DNA of 64,000 nt, taken from Candidatus Melainabacteria bacterium (GTDB lineage: Bacteria; Cyanobacteriota; Vampirovibrionia; Obscuribacterales; Obscuribacteraceae). The notes beneath the pieces are model-generated. The model made no database searches. It had not been told where the DNA came from and worked only from the letters and a program-made list of their open reading frames with translations. The translations under genes were made by a program, and so were the position numbers. Shown here piece after piece: positions 46,791 through 57,953 of this stretch. Location: contig RXJR01000038.1 in the NCBI GenBank assembly GCA_003963305.1, forward strand, positions 1-64,000. Reading direction: 5' to 3'. The first letter of the stretch is position 1. Every line of letters begins with the position of its first letter.

Positions 46791-47594
46791 TCAGATTCCG
46801 GCGCCGTGCAAGAAGATGTCTACAGCATCAGAAGCAGCGGTCACTGCAGCAGTGTTTCCAGTATTGCCCGGATAAACTGCGGTATTGTCTGTAAACGCAG
46901 CGCTGCGTGATGGACGTCGAACGCCGGTCAGAGTCGGTTCGAAGATCGGTATCTGCTGAACGCGCTCGATCTGTTTTTCGAGAGATGCAAGCTTGTCTCG
47001 CAGACACTTGATCGCTTCAGCTTCGATATCCGGCACAGGGTCGCTGACACGCACACCCTGCCTGAAAATCACGCGACCTGGCACGCCCACTACAATACAA
47101 TCGTCGGGCACTTCTTTGAGCAGAATCGAGCCGGATGCCACTTGCACGTTGTTTCCAACCGCGAAACCACCGAGGATTTGCGCCCCGCTGCCGACCACTA
47201 CTGAATTGCCCAGAGTTGGATGACGTTTGGTATCACGAGACAGAGCACCCATTCTTGCCGCTGCTTGCGCACCGAGAGTGACACCCTGATAGAGCACACA
47301 ATCGTCGCCAACCTCTGCAGTCTCACCTATCACAACACCCAGACCATGATCGATAAAGAGTCGTCGACCGATTTTTGCCCCCGGGTGAATTTCAATGCCT
47401 GTGAGGAATCTTCCGAGTTGAGAGATGCTGCGAGCGACAACACGCAGTACTTTGTCATTTGTCGTCCAGAACCGGTGAGCGATTCTGTAAATCAGAACGG
47501 CGTGAAAGCCCGGGTAACAGAGGAAAACTTCTGCGCGGCTGCGAGCAGCCGGATCTTTCATCAGAATATTTTCTATCTCTTCCCTCAAGCTCAT
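46791..47594 (-). CDS. cysE: Serine O-acetyltransferase
   Basis: A 267-residue enzyme that makes O-acetylserine from serine and acetyl-CoA. A short N-terminal helical part (LREEIENILMKDPAARSRAEV) precedes a left-handed beta-helix of hexapeptide repeats with the catalytic IDHGLGVVIGETA and the acetyl-CoA loop of TLGAQAAARMG. It is the short, Bacillus-like (EpsC) form. The C-terminal tail is extended by about 80 low-complexity residues. It lies 91 bases downstream of cysK on the same strand. Confidence 0.92.
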   Translation of the reverse strand: MSLREEIENILMKDPAARSRAEVFLCYPGFHAVLIYRIAHRFWTTNDKVLRVVARSISQLGRFLTGIEIHPGAKIGRRLFIDHGLGVVIGETAEVGDDCVLYQGVTLGAQAAARMGALSRDTKRHPTLGNSVVVGSGAQILGGFAVGNNVQVASGSILLKEVPDDCIVVGVPGRVIFRQGVRVSDPVPDIEAEAIKCLRDKLASLEKQIERVQQIPIFEPTLTGVRRPSRSAAFTDNTAVYPGNTGNTAAVTAASDAVDIFLHGAGI

Positions 47595-47685
47595 ACTTTT
47601 GCCCTCGGCTTGTGCTCTTACCCTTTCAGTCTAACCTTGCTAGATTCAGCTTAAATGCAGTCTTTCCTAATTATTTAACTCCGAC

Positions 47686-48693
47686 CTACTTAGTTCCGGC
47701 CGCGACAGGTTCACCAGCATTGCTGGATGCACCATCGGCGACGATATCGTTGAACAAAGCAGTAGACAGGTAGCGCTCGCCCGTGCTCGGCAAAATGATG
47801 ACTACAGTCTTGCCTTTGTTTTCAGGGCGCTTAGCCACCTGCACAGCGGCATATGCGGCGGCACCACTGCTGATACCACAAAACAAACCTTCTTCAGCAG
47901 CCAACCGTCGTCCCCATTCGAGAGCCTGATCGTTGGTGACCTGAAATACCTCGTCAATTACCGAAAGGTCCAGCACTCCGGGCACAAACCCTGCACCTAT
48001 GCCTTGAATTTTGTGAGGGCCCGGTTTCAACGGTTCGCCTTTCAAAGTCTGAGTGAGAACTGGACTGTCTGCTGGTTCAACAGCGATGATTTGAACACCA
48101 GGTTTTCTTTCTTTCAAAACTTGTCCGACACCAGTAATGGTGCCGCCGGTGCCGACCCCGGCAATAAAAATGTCTACTTTGCCCTCGGTATCACGCCATA
48201 TCTCTTCCGCTGTAGTCTCACGGTGGATCTTAGGGTTGGCAGGGTTATCGAACTGCTGTGGCATGAAGGCATTTGGTGTAGTCTTTGCCAGCTCAGTAGC
48301 TCTATTGATGGCTCCGCGCATGCCTTCTGTACCCGGAGTGAGGACAAGCTGAGCCCCCAGCGCAGCCAGCAGTTTGCGACGCTCGAGCGACATGGTGTCG
48401 GGCATGGTCAAAATCAATTTGTATTTTCTAGCAGCGGCAACGAAAGCCAGCGCGATGCCCGTGTTTCCAGACGTTGGCTCAATCAGAGTGGTCTTTCCTC
48501 GGGTAATCAAACCGGCTTTCTCTGCTTCATTAATCATCGAGACCCCGATTCTGTCTTTGACAGACCCGAGTGGACTTCGCGACTCCAGCTTCGCAGCGAT
48601 AACTGTATCGGGCGACAGCTCGCTCGTCAGACGGTTCAACCTGACCAGCGGAGTGTTGCCGATCACTTCAGTAACGTCATTTGCAATAGCCAT
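47686..48693 (-). CDS. cysK: Cysteine synthase A (O-acetylserine sulfhydrylase)
   Basis: A 335-residue PLP enzyme turning O-acetylserine and sulfide into cysteine. [16 protein letters not shown], Lys46 in [19 protein letters not shown] and [10 protein letters not shown] are diagnostic. GGAG lies seven bases before ATG 48693. With cysE directly downstream it makes a two-step cysteine pathway and probably a complex with CysE. It differs from the CBS-type enzyme at 27240, which has an extra CBS-domain pair. Confidence 0.95.
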   Translation of the reverse strand: MAIANDVTEVIGNTPLVRLNRLTSELSPDTVIAAKLESRSPLGSVKDRIGVSMINEAEKAGLITRGKTTLIEPTSGNTGIALAFVAAARKYKLILTMPDTMSLERRKLLAALGAQLVLTPGTEGMRGAINRATELAKTTPNAFMPQQFDNPANPKIHRETTAEEIWRDTEGKVDIFIAGVGTGGTITGVGQVLKERKPGVQIIAVEPADSPVLTQTLKGEPLKPGPHKIQGIGAGFVPGVLDLSVIDEVFQVTNDQALEWGRRLAAEEGLFCGISSGAAAYAAVQVAKRPENKGKTVVIILPSTGERYLSTALFNDIVADGASSNAGEPVAAGTK

Positions 48694-48784
48694 AATTTTG
48701 CTCCAGTCTCGAAACGCTCACAATTATCCGTTTTTCCGCTCAAACTTGTAAGCGAATTTTTTCAAATCTAAGGATACGCACTAA

Positions 48785-49765
48785 TTAGCGTGACTGACTC
48801 AAGCATCGGTCTAGTTCAGCGCGCAGCACTTCTTTCTCATTCAATGGAACACCCACATGAGCCCATGCGACATTGCCATTCTTATCAACGATGACGGTCT
48901 CAGGAAGGGCTTCGACCATAAAATCCCTGTTCAGCTCGGGCGTGCCTTTTATGCCGACCAGGTCAACTTTCGCAGCTTTCAAATATGACTTAGCCGTGTG
49001 CCAGTCATCATCATTGCTGACAGCGAGCACAACCACATTTCTATCTTTATACTCTCTTGCCACTTCGGCCAGGGTCGGCAGACTGCTTCGACATGGCGAG
49101 CACCAGGTTGCCCAGAAGTCCAGAACCACAACCGACTTACCTTTAAGATCCGAAAGCTGAAACGACTCACCCTCAAACGGCGAAAGCAGAGCCTGTGGGG
49201 CAGATTGATGCACCAGCTTCTCCGCCGGATAATGCTTTTGCATCGCTTTCATCAAACCAAAAGTTGACACACCAGCAAGCATGGCGGTCAATGCCACCAT
49301 TATTGACTGCAACGTGATAGCTCGTGCAAGTGGAAATCCATGGGCCATTCTCAAGCCAACTACAGCCAGGCAAAATGACCAGATCAACCCCATCAAAGCA
49401 GTTGGTGGAGCAGCAAACAGGATGGCGGGCAAGAGCGAATATGCGGCAACCAGAAACAACCTTCTGATCGTGCCCTTGCCGCCTAACTTCTTTCCCAGGG
49501 GAAATGCAACCAGTGCATAGAGAGCGCAGTATCCCCACGCTACAGTTGTTACTGCGATGACGAACTGCCCCAGGGTCTTGGCAGTTGAGGGCAATCCCAG
49601 TGCACCATCAAGAGCGGCACGGGTCAAGCAAAACAAACTGGAGAGAATGAAAAGAAAAAAGAGAGCCCAGCCTACTTTCTGCTCCAGCAATATGGAAGCA
49701 AAAAATCTGCTCGGCTTGGTAATTAGCAGTAGATATTTTTCGGCCGTCTTCAAATCAAATGCCAC
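48785..49765 (-). CDS. Yip1-like membrane domain fused to TlpA/thioredoxin-like domain
   Basis: A 326-residue fusion. Residues about 30-172 form four or five membrane helices in a Yip1-like arrangement (the N-terminal PSRFFASILLEQKVGWALFFLF is typical). Residues 190-326 are a TlpA/ResA-type thioredoxin domain with WATWCSPC (Cys222, Cys225), so a membrane-tethered thiol reductase or oxidase is likely. The start is GTG 49765. It is upstream of cysK on the same strand (91-base gap). The side of the membrane on which the domain lies cannot be decided here. Confidence 0.82.
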   Translation of the reverse strand: MAFDLKTAEKYLLLITKPSRFFASILLEQKVGWALFFLFILSSLFCLTRAALDGALGLPSTAKTLGQFVIAVTTVAWGYCALYALVAFPLGKKLGGKGTIRRLFLVAAYSLLPAILFAAPPTALMGLIWSFCLAVVGLRMAHGFPLARAITLQSIMVALTAMLAGVSTFGLMKAMQKHYPAEKLVHQSAPQALLSPFEGESFQLSDLKGKSVVVLDFWATWCSPCRSSLPTLAEVAREYKDRNVVVLAVSNDDDWHTAKSYLKAAKVDLVGIKGTPELNRDFMVEALPETVIVDKNGNVAWAHVGVPLNEKEVLRAELDRCLSQSR

Positions 49766-49875
49766 CGCTCAATCACAATTGCTCGATCACAATTAGTATC
49801 ACCGGCGATGGCATGAACGAAGACCGAATCACATCAATCGAAGTCAGTTGGTCCACTCAAACGTTGCAGTAAGAG

Positions 49876-50193
49876 TTAGTCTTCGCCTGCGTGCTCGGCT
49901 TCGCTTTGACGAGCCAGTTCTTCAACGTGAGCAACGACACGTTCGAATTCATCGTCGCTTTCGATGGTTTGAAAAATCGATTGGTCTTCGCGTTGAATCA
50001 GACGCATGATTACAAGCGAACCTTCTTCTTCTTCGGCACTGTCGCTCTTAGCGTCACCCATTTTGAGAAGCAGAGCATATTCCTGATTCTCAAACTCGAA
50101 AATGTCAAGGATCTGACACGAATAAGAATGACCGTCTTCTCCTTCGAGCGTGATCATCGCTTCATTTTCTTGGGTCTGTGCTTCGTTGTTCAT
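49876..50193 (-). CDS. DUF1292 family protein
   Basis: A 105-residue acidic protein; ITLEGEDGHSYSCQILDIFEFENQEYALLL matches the DUF1292 (YrzB-like) family of small, widespread proteins of unknown role. Its ATG overlaps the TAA of the potassium channel gene by one base, and AGGA just upstream supports coupling. A job with the channel is possible but unproven. Confidence 0.8.
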   Translation of the reverse strand: MNNEAQTQENEAMITLEGEDGHSYSCQILDIFEFENQEYALLLKMGDAKSDSAEEEEGSLVIMRLIQREDQSIFQTIESDDEFERVVAHVEELARQSEAEHAGED

Positions 50194-51200
50194 TACAATT
50201 CCTCGAGTTTTTGCTTACGGGCCAGGGCGGCAAGGGTTTTTAGCTCTTGTTCAGTTCCCAAGGCTATCAGTTCATCACCGTCGTGGAAAATCAGATCGGG
50301 AGACGGATTGGTCATCAGCTTACCACTTTGATTCACCGCGAGGATCATAGCGCCTGATGTTTGTTTTATATTGGCGTCCTTTAACGTCAGTCCGACAAGC
50401 TTGGAATGGTCGTCGAGCGTGATTTGCTCCATGCGCAGGTCGTAGGCGGAGCTATGCATGACCACATCGAGAAATTCCGTCACAAGCGGGTGAGTGACAG
50501 CAGTAGCCATTCGCCGACCGCAGATGACATAGGGAGAGATCACCATACTGGCACCGGCTCGGCGCAACTTGGCTTCAGAACCTGGATTACCGGCTCTTGA
50601 GACGATCGTAATGTTTTCGTTCAAGCCCTTGGCTGACAACGCAATAAAAGTATTGGCCGTGTCGTCAGGCAAGCAACAGACGATGCCATTCGCCTTGTCA
50701 ATTTGAGCTTCAAGCAAAACCTCATCGTTGGAGGCGTCACCGAGCAGCACGAGCAAGCCTTCGCCCTCTGCCTTTCTGACTCGGTCTGGATCCATTTCCA
50801 AAATTACAAAAGGAATTTTGTTTTGGCGAAAATGTTTCGTTACTTCTTGCCCGGTTCTACCGTAACCGCATACGATCTGGTGCCCCGTCAGCTTGACAAT
50901 TCTGTGTTTCATGCGCCTGCTAGTGAAGTTAAGCTCTAGAAAGATTTCGACCATGTCGGACAGGACATACAAAACTATACCTGCACCAACGAGAATCAAG
51001 ACGACTGTATAGATTTTTCCCGACTCTGAGAGGGCATGGGTTTCGCCATAACCGACGGTTGTAACGGTGATCACCGTCATATAAAGAGCATCGATGAATT
51101 TCCAATGCTCGACCAGCATGAAGCCAATAGTTCCAACCAGGATCAAGACCCAGAGCCGAACTATGTCGTTAACGAAACGTTGTAAAAGAGAATCTTTCAA
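50193..51200 (-). CDS. RCK-domain potassium channel
   Basis: A 335-residue K+ channel. Two membrane helices (about 12-30 and 62-85) enclose the selectivity filter TTVGYGET (47-54). The RCK/TrkA-N domain starts at about 105 (HQIVCGYGRTGQEV), and a TrkA-C domain occupies about 250-330. It is of the MthK/GsuK type, gated by a ligand such as Ca2+ or nucleotide. The start is TTG 51200. It overlaps the DUF1292 gene by one base and is divergent from atpD. Confidence 0.88.
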   Translation of the reverse strand: MKDSLLQRFVNDIVRLWVLILVGTIGFMLVEHWKFIDALYMTVITVTTVGYGETHALSESGKIYTVVLILVGAGIVLYVLSDMVEIFLELNFTSRRMKHRIVKLTGHQIVCGYGRTGQEVTKHFRQNKIPFVILEMDPDRVRKAEGEGLLVLLGDASNDEVLLEAQIDKANGIVCCLPDDTANTFIALSAKGLNENITIVSRAGNPGSEAKLRRAGASMVISPYVICGRRMATAVTHPLVTEFLDVVMHSSAYDLRMEQITLDDHSKLVGLTLKDANIKQTSGAMILAVNQSGKLMTNPSPDLIFHDGDELIALGTEQELKTLAALARKQKLEEL

Positions 51201-51298
51201 GAATCCAGAAAGCCAGTCGCTATGCGCATACGAAAAGTATCATAAACGACGGGGATAAAGCAGCCCGAAGCATCTATCCTATAGCTGTTAAGATCTAA

Positions 51299-52810
<1,512 letters not shown>

Positions 52811-52821
52811 ACGCCGGAGCC

Positions 52822-53544
52822 ATGAAAAAGAAAAATCAACCAGCGCCCGCAACACCAGGAATCGAGACTCCAGCCAAAGTAGGCACTCGCGATATCTTTT
52901 TGTTCGGGCGTCTGGAGAATGAGATCACATTGCCAGTGATCAAAAAGCTAATCAAGCTAAACAAAGCGAACGCGGCAGAGCCCATCAATTTGTATATCAA
53001 TTCCGCTGGCGGCAATGGCTACAATGCCGATGCCATCATCGCCGTGATGCACTCTTTGCAAGCACCGGTAAATACAATTTGCCTCGGCCATGCTCTTTCC
53101 GGAGCTTGCGAAATTCTCGCTTCCGGCACGGGCACTCGATCTGCTTATGAATTTTCCACTCTCATGTTTCATCAAACATTGTGGGAAGCTGATGGAGACA
53201 TCACCAATCTGGAGATTCAAGCAGCTCAGGGTAAGCGTTTCAGAGAAGCACAGATCGAATTGCTGCATCGTTGCACCGGACAAGACAAATCTGTTGTCAA
53301 ACGCGACATCGAAAGAGACCACTACATGTCGGCGCGAGAAGCGCTTGATTACGGCATCATCGACAGCGTTTTGACGCACGACCGCGTCAAGAGCAACAAC
53401 GGCGGCAATAACAATAGAGCATCAAGTGGTTCTGTTTCGAGTAAGAAACTGAGTGCCAAAGCGGCTCATCTCGGTTCAGGTAAGTCAGGCTCCAAGTCAA
53501 CAGGCAAAACACCGGGCCGTCCGAAAAACGGCAAGGGCAGATAG
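52822..53544 (+). CDS. ClpP-family serine protease with basic C-terminal tail
   Basis: A 240-residue ClpP-like protein. The fold core is clear from IFLFGRLENEIT to YGIIDSVLTH. The triad is intact: Ser93 (GHALSGACEI), His117 (MFHQTLWEA) and Asp166 (ERDHYMS). The Met after Ser in typical ClpP is Gly. The N-terminus lacks the axial pore loop that docks unfoldases, and about 48 residues after the core are Ser/Lys/Gly/Asn-rich, ending PGRPKNGKGR. It lies between atpD (11 bases) and atpC (14 bases) and must share their mRNA. It could be a ClpP subunit or a specialised protease; its link to ATP synthase is unknown. Confidence 0.85.
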   Translation: MKKKNQPAPATPGIETPAKVGTRDIFLFGRLENEITLPVIKKLIKLNKANAAEPINLYINSAGGNGYNADAIIAVMHSLQAPVNTICLGHALSGACEILASGTGTRSAYEFSTLMFHQTLWEADGDITNLEIQAAQGKRFREAQIELLHRCTGQDKSVVKRDIERDHYMSAREALDYGIIDSVLTHDRVKSNNGGNNNRASSGSVSSKKLSAKAAHLGSGKSGSKSTGKTPGRPKNGKGR

Positions 53545-53558
53545 GAGAAATAGCAAAA

Positions 53559-53990
53559 ATGCCAGGCGCTCTCAATCTAAAAATCATCACCCCAGAACGT
53601 GTTGTGCTGGAACAAGCAGTCGACGAAGTATCAGCCCGCGCTATCGACGGCGAACTTTCGATTTTGCCGAACCACCAACCTTTGATCACAGCGCTTGCTA
53701 TCGATGTTTTGCGCTACAAAGTGCAGGGTGAAGAAAATATCGCAGCTGTCATTGGCGGCTTGCTTGAAGTTGGCGAAAATCAGGTGACGGTGCTGAGCGA
53801 CGTTGCCGAACTGGATACAGAAATCGACGAAGCCAGAGCACACGACGCTAAGGCAAGAGCCGAAGCTGAAAAGACGCAGAAGACAGACAAACTCGACGTC
53901 TATCTCTCCGAGATGGCTATGTCTCGTGCGGTTGCTCGACTAAAGGCTGCCGAACTGTCCAAGCAACGCCGTCGCAAACACCAGGTCTAA
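53559..53990 (+). CDS. atpC: F-type ATP synthase subunit epsilon
   Basis: The regulatory/central-stalk epsilon subunit, 143 residues. The N-terminal beta-sandwich is LKIITPERVVLEQAVDEVSARAIDGELSILPNHQPLITAL, followed by IAAVIGGLLEVGENQVTVLSD; the helical C-terminus is lysine/arginine-rich. AGGAG stands 11 bases upstream of ATG 53559. It is the last gene of atpD-clpP-atpC. Its stop overlaps the convergent glycosidase gene by four bases. Confidence 0.93.
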   Translation: MPGALNLKIITPERVVLEQAVDEVSARAIDGELSILPNHQPLITALAIDVLRYKVQGEENIAAVIGGLLEVGENQVTVLSDVAELDTEIDEARAHDAKARAEAEKTQKTDKLDVYLSEMAMSRAVARLKAAELSKQRRRKHQV

Positions 53991-54931
53991 TCTGCGAATA
54001 CGGACAACGTTGACTTAACGAGCGTCTCTGGATCGCGTCCGCACACCATATGGGCGTCAACATCGTCGCCCAATCTGACAGCCATGGTTGTTGACGTGCC
54101 ACCGTCCAGGTTGAGCGCTTCGGTGCAGCCTAGCTTTACAAGCAATGCCGCCAGCTCGGGCAACGTCAGACCCGATGAGAACTCGTCTTGACGTTTGCTT
54201 GCAACACAGATGATGAGCGCATATCGCCTGTCTTTAGTGATACCAATAGCGGTGCGAGCAGCCGGCTTATAGACACCGATCGAATCGACGACTTTCCCAT
54301 CTGACTCAGTCCGAACGAAGGCTTCTTCTCTTTCCGTCATCCTCGGCAAAAGGCGCGGACCGGCTTGTATCGCATGCAAGATCTTCAGCCCCTGCGGTAG
54401 CGGAACAAAGTGCGGCGCGATGCTTAGTTGTACTGCGCCGGACTTGTCTTTGAGCATGCGCAATTCGCTGCGCTTATAAATGGTGTCCAGAAAAGGCTTC
54501 AGTTTAGGATTTTCAGTCAGAGCCTTGTTCTTTGTCGGGTCGCAGATCTGCTCGCCGGACACTGTGATGTAGCTCGTGCTCTCACCATTACTCAAATTGA
54601 AAAACGCACCGTTGACACCGGCTAAAGCATGAATCCGATTGGTAGTCGCGGTTGTGGCAGCAGTTGGACTATTCACAACAGGTTCAATACGCAGTTTCTT
54701 ACTGCTCAAATCCACAGCCAACAGGAAAACGTTACTGCCGTTTTTGGTTTTAAATTCGAAATACTTCAAGCCATCTCGCTTACCGAGACGAGGTGACGGT
54801 GAGAGATCTTTCCAGCTTGAAATACTTTCCACATTCTTAGTCTCATCAGCCCGAGCAGTAGTTGAGATTGACGCCGCAACGCAAGCGGCTGCGCTTATCA
54901 CCATGACCATAAATTGTTTTGCTGACTTCAT
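53987..54931 (-). CDS. Exported phosphodiester glycosidase family protein
   Basis: About 314 residues with a signal peptide ending near ARADE. The domain matches phosphodiester glycosidase/NAGPA (former DUF2233); the active-site region EALNLDGGTSTTMAVR near residue 275 and NGAFFNLSNG near 110 are typical. Homologues remove sugar from phosphodiester-linked glycans. ATG 54931 with AGGA six bases upstream is preferred; GTG 54934 adjoins. It is coupled to the upstream TPR gene (overlapping its TGA) and converges with atpC. Confidence 0.85.
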   Translation of the reverse strand: MKSAKQFMVMVISAAACVAASISTTARADETKNVESISSWKDLSPSPRLGKRDGLKYFEFKTKNGSNVFLLAVDLSSKKLRIEPVVNSPTAATTATTNRIHALAGVNGAFFNLSNGESTSYITVSGEQICDPTKNKALTENPKLKPFLDTIYKRSELRMLKDKSGAVQLSIAPHFVPLPQGLKILHAIQAGPRLLPRMTEREEAFVRTESDGKVVDSIGVYKPAARTAIGITKDRRYALIICVASKRQDEFSSGLTLPELAALLVKLGCTEALNLDGGTSTTMAVRLGDDVDAHMVCGRDPETLVKSTLSVFAD

Positions 54932-56214
54932 CACTTATCCTGTGCATGCTCAAGCAGCGGATTACTCAACTTAGCACTGTTGCTCTCTTGCTTAGCATTG
55001 GCAGGTACCTCGAATTTCAGATCAGAGGGAACAATTGGATCTACATCCTGAGCACGGCGAATATCTTCTTCGGCAGCATCGACCTCTTTGAGCTGATGAT
55101 AATAGAAAGCGCGAGCCAGAAAGTAGTTTGGATTAGTGCCGTCCAGCTCTATAGCTCTGTTTAAATCTTCGAGCGTTTGCTTCTGGTTGCCCAGCTGTAT
55201 AGAGGCTCTAGCTCGCTGGAACAACAGAGTCGGATCTTGTGGATGAGCAACTATTTGGGCATCTAAATCTCGAAGGTCGCGCCTGGGGTCTTTCAAAGAA
55301 AAGTACCGCGTTCCGTGCTGCACGCTATCTGCCCACTCAGGCTGTCCGTTGAATCCAGACAACGGAATCAATTGTCCGAAAATATTCAGCAAGCCACTAT
55401 ATGTAGTACCAGGACGGAAATAACCACTTTCGTTGTCTATGATGTTACGGGCTGCCGTCTTGTAAGCGTCCACTGCGCGCTCATTCCTTCCCAGGCTGAG
55501 CGTCGCCGATTTCGTTTTGATACTGGAATCTGTGGCGGAACTGCTGCTGGTGCGCGCATCAACAGACGCGCCATGTTGAGACGCCATCATGTTATTTACG
55601 GCCGCTTGAACAGCGGCAACACGAGCTTCCAAACCACCGGAAGTAGAGGGATCAACAGGAACCGCAGGAGTTACGGCAGCAGCAGGAGTTACGGCACCAG
55701 CAGAAGGAGTGACGGCAGCAGCAGCAGCGCTGTTCGACTTATCATTTGGATTCGCAGGCGCGGCCGCCTCGGGCTTCTTGCTGTCGGCGCTTCTGAACGG
55801 TTCGACGAGCTTGGGATTGAGGCGCATTGCCTTTTCATAGTTGAACACCGCCTGCTCGACATTGTTCAACTTAGCATTGGCTGTACCTTTCCAGAGATAC
55901 ACGTTGTAGTCGAGCGCACCTTTGGCAAGAGCGCGATCGAAATCCACTATCGCTTCTTTGTAATTGCCCATGCATAGAAAACTCTGCCCGCGCCGGAAGT
56001 AAGAGTTGACGTCCTCACCATCTTCCGCTATTGCTTCAGTGAAACTTGAAATAGCGCCGGAGAAATTTTTCTGCATCATGAGCTCGCAGCCACGCGCAAA
56101 TGGTGACTTGGAGTTGCCGGTCTGAGCCAATGCAGCAGTTTGCGGCATTGCAAACGAGCCAAAAACTCCAACAACCAATAGAGAAATTCCAAATCGATTC
56201 AGCTTGCTATTCAT
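54931..56214 (-). CDS. Exported TPR protein with Ala/Pro linker
   Basis: A 427-residue exported protein with signal peptide (VVGVFGSFAMPQTAALAQ). TPR units occupy about 35-140 (GCELMMQKNFSGAISSFTEA, AIVDFDRALAKGAL). A low-complexity Ala/Pro/Thr/Val region follows (about 150-195), and more TPR-like units at 320-400 (LEDLNRAIELDGTNPNYFLARAFYY). It overlaps the phosphodiester glycosidase start, so both are probably secreted together. Partner binding is likely; a cell-envelope role fits. Confidence 0.82.
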   Translation of the reverse strand: MNSKLNRFGISLLVVGVFGSFAMPQTAALAQTGNSKSPFARGCELMMQKNFSGAISSFTEAIAEDGEDVNSYFRRGQSFLCMGNYKEAIVDFDRALAKGALDYNVYLWKGTANAKLNNVEQAVFNYEKAMRLNPKLVEPFRSADSKKPEAAAPANPNDKSNSAAAAAVTPSAGAVTPAAAVTPAVPVDPSTSGGLEARVAAVQAAVNNMMASQHGASVDARTSSSSATDSSIKTKSATLSLGRNERAVDAYKTAARNIIDNESGYFRPGTTYSGLLNIFGQLIPLSGFNGQPEWADSVQHGTRYFSLKDPRRDLRDLDAQIVAHPQDPTLLFQRARASIQLGNQKQTLEDLNRAIELDGTNPNYFLARAFYYHQLKEVDAAEEDIRRAQDVDPIVPSDLKFEVPANAKQESNSAKLSNPLLEHAQDK

Positions 56215-56256
56215 CCAAAATCCAACCGAAAGCAGACCAAGTTAAAGTCTAACAGA

Positions 56257-56286
56257 GCAAAAAACCGCCTGCATAAGCAGACGGTT
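56257..56286 (-). terminator. Rho-independent terminator of the aldehyde dehydrogenase
   Basis: On the minus strand AACCGTCTGC pairs with GCAGGCGGTT (one T-G pair) across a four-base loop (56263-56286), followed by a TTTTTT run. It lies 24 bases after the aldehyde dehydrogenase stop. Confidence 0.85.
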
Positions 56287-56309
56287 CTTTGTAATTTTCA
56301 GCGAGTCGC

Positions 56310-57803
56310 TTAAGCCAGGTTTACCCAGACACTCTTGATGTTGGTGTACAACTCAATTGAGTGTTTGCCGAGTTCACGACCGTAGCCGCTCATCTTGTAG
56401 CCGCCGAATGGGATGGCTGGATCGAGCATGTTGACGCAGTTTACCCAGACAGTTCCTGCTTTGATTTGAGCAGCGAGCTTGTGGGCTTTCTTGACGTCGC
56501 TGGTCCAGACAGCGCCAGACAGACCGTAGGTGATCTTGTTGGCTTGCTCGGCAACTTCTTCCATGGAGTTGAAAGGAATTACAGCCAGAACCGGTCCGAA
56601 GACTTCTTCCTGAGCAATGCGCATGTCGTTGTTGACGCCAGTGAAGATGGTCGGCTTGACGAAGTAGCCCTTAGACAGATCGCCTGCTGGAGCGTCGCCG
56701 CCACATGCAACCGAAGCGCCTTCTTTCTTGGCGATATCGATGTAGCTCAAGATGCGGTCTTGCTGATCTTTCGATACTTGAGGACCGATCTGAGTTTTCT
56801 CGTCCATACCAGGACCTTGCTGCATCTTAGCGACGCGAGCGAGGAGTTTGCTCATGAACTCATCGTGGATTGATTTTTCCAGGAAGAGTCTGGAGCCTGC
56901 GCAGCAAACCTGTCCCTGGTTGAAGAAGATACCGGTGATTGCGCCTTTTACAGCAGCGTCGATATCAGCATCAGCAAAAACGATGTTTGGAGCTTTGCCG
57001 CCGAGTTCGAGCGAAACTCTCTTCAAGTTGCCGGCTGAAGCTTTGACGATCTCGCGACCGGTTTTGTCTTCACCAGTAAAGGCAACTTTGTCGATGTCCA
57101 TATGGTTGGAGATGGCAGAACCAGCTGAATCTGCGCCAAAACCGGTGATGATGTTTACAACACCGTCTGGGAATCCAGCTTCTTGAATCAATTCACCGAT
57201 TCTCAATGCTGTCAAAGGTGTCTGTTCTGCTGGTTTGAGCACTACTGCGTTACCGCAAGCCAGTGCTGGACCGAGCTTCCATGCAGCCATGAGCATCGGG
57301 AAGTTCCAGGGGATGATCTGACCAACTACTCCGACTGGCTCACGTAGCGTGTAGGTGAACATGTTCGGATTGGCGTTGATGGTTTCGCCTTCCAGCTTGG
57401 TTGCCCAGCCTGCGTAATAGCGGAAAGTCTCAATCGTCTGAGGCACGTCGATGTGCTTCGATTCGTTGATTGGCTTACCGTTGTCCAGAGTTTCCAATTG
57501 AGCCAACTGCTCAGAATTCTTTTCGATCAAATCAGCCAGCTTGAGCATAACCTTGGCTCGTTGAGCTGTGCTCATCTTGCGCCATGGGCCTTCTTCTACA
57601 GCCTTGCGAGCTGCTTTGACAGCTTTGTCGACATCAGCTTTCGAACCTTCAGCAACCTTTCCGATTACCTGATCGTTAGCTGGGTTCTTGGTTTCAAATG
57701 TTTTTCCTGATTCCGCGTTGACCCACTTTCCATCGATGAGCAACTGCTTGTCTTTGGTGAGGAAATCCTTGCAAAGTAATTCTTTTTCTTGGACGACGGC
57801 CAC
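56310..57803 (-). CDS. NAD(P)-dependent aldehyde dehydrogenase
   Basis: A 497-residue ALDH. The oxyanion Asn167 (PWNFPM), cofactor-region [11 protein letters not shown] (the usual FTGSTEVG altered), catalytic base Glu266 ([10 protein letters not shown]) and nucleophile Cys300 ([11 protein letters not shown]) are present, and the C-terminal [14 protein letters not shown] is typical. The start is GTG 57803. The closest relatives in my judgment are plant/bacterial class-1/2-like ALDHs; the substrate is unknown. The gene stands alone with a terminator. Confidence 0.88.
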   Translation of the reverse strand: MAVVQEKELLCKDFLTKDKQLLIDGKWVNAESGKTFETKNPANDQVIGKVAEGSKADVDKAVKAARKAVEEGPWRKMSTAQRAKVMLKLADLIEKNSEQLAQLETLDNGKPINESKHIDVPQTIETFRYYAGWATKLEGETINANPNMFTYTLREPVGVVGQIIPWNFPMLMAAWKLGPALACGNAVVLKPAEQTPLTALRIGELIQEAGFPDGVVNIITGFGADSAGSAISNHMDIDKVAFTGEDKTGREIVKASAGNLKRVSLELGGKAPNIVFADADIDAAVKGAITGIFFNQGQVCCAGSRLFLEKSIHDEFMSKLLARVAKMQQGPGMDEKTQIGPQVSKDQQDRILSYIDIAKKEGASVACGGDAPAGDLSKGYFVKPTIFTGVNNDMRIAQEEVFGPVLAVIPFNSMEEVAEQANKITYGLSGAVWTSDVKKAHKLAAQIKAGTVWVNCVNMLDPAIPFGGYKMSGYGRELGKHSIELYTNIKSVWVNLA

Positions 57804-57953
57804 GTTTAGACCCTCCAGAGAGTGTTGATGAGCATCTCGTGAAAGCCGAGCTTCACGTTTGATTAGATAATGATCCTCTATAAAGCAACGCTTTGTAAAT
57901 CTCTTAAGCTTGCTCTAACTATGTTGGGATTGTGGATGAGTTCAGGATACTAA

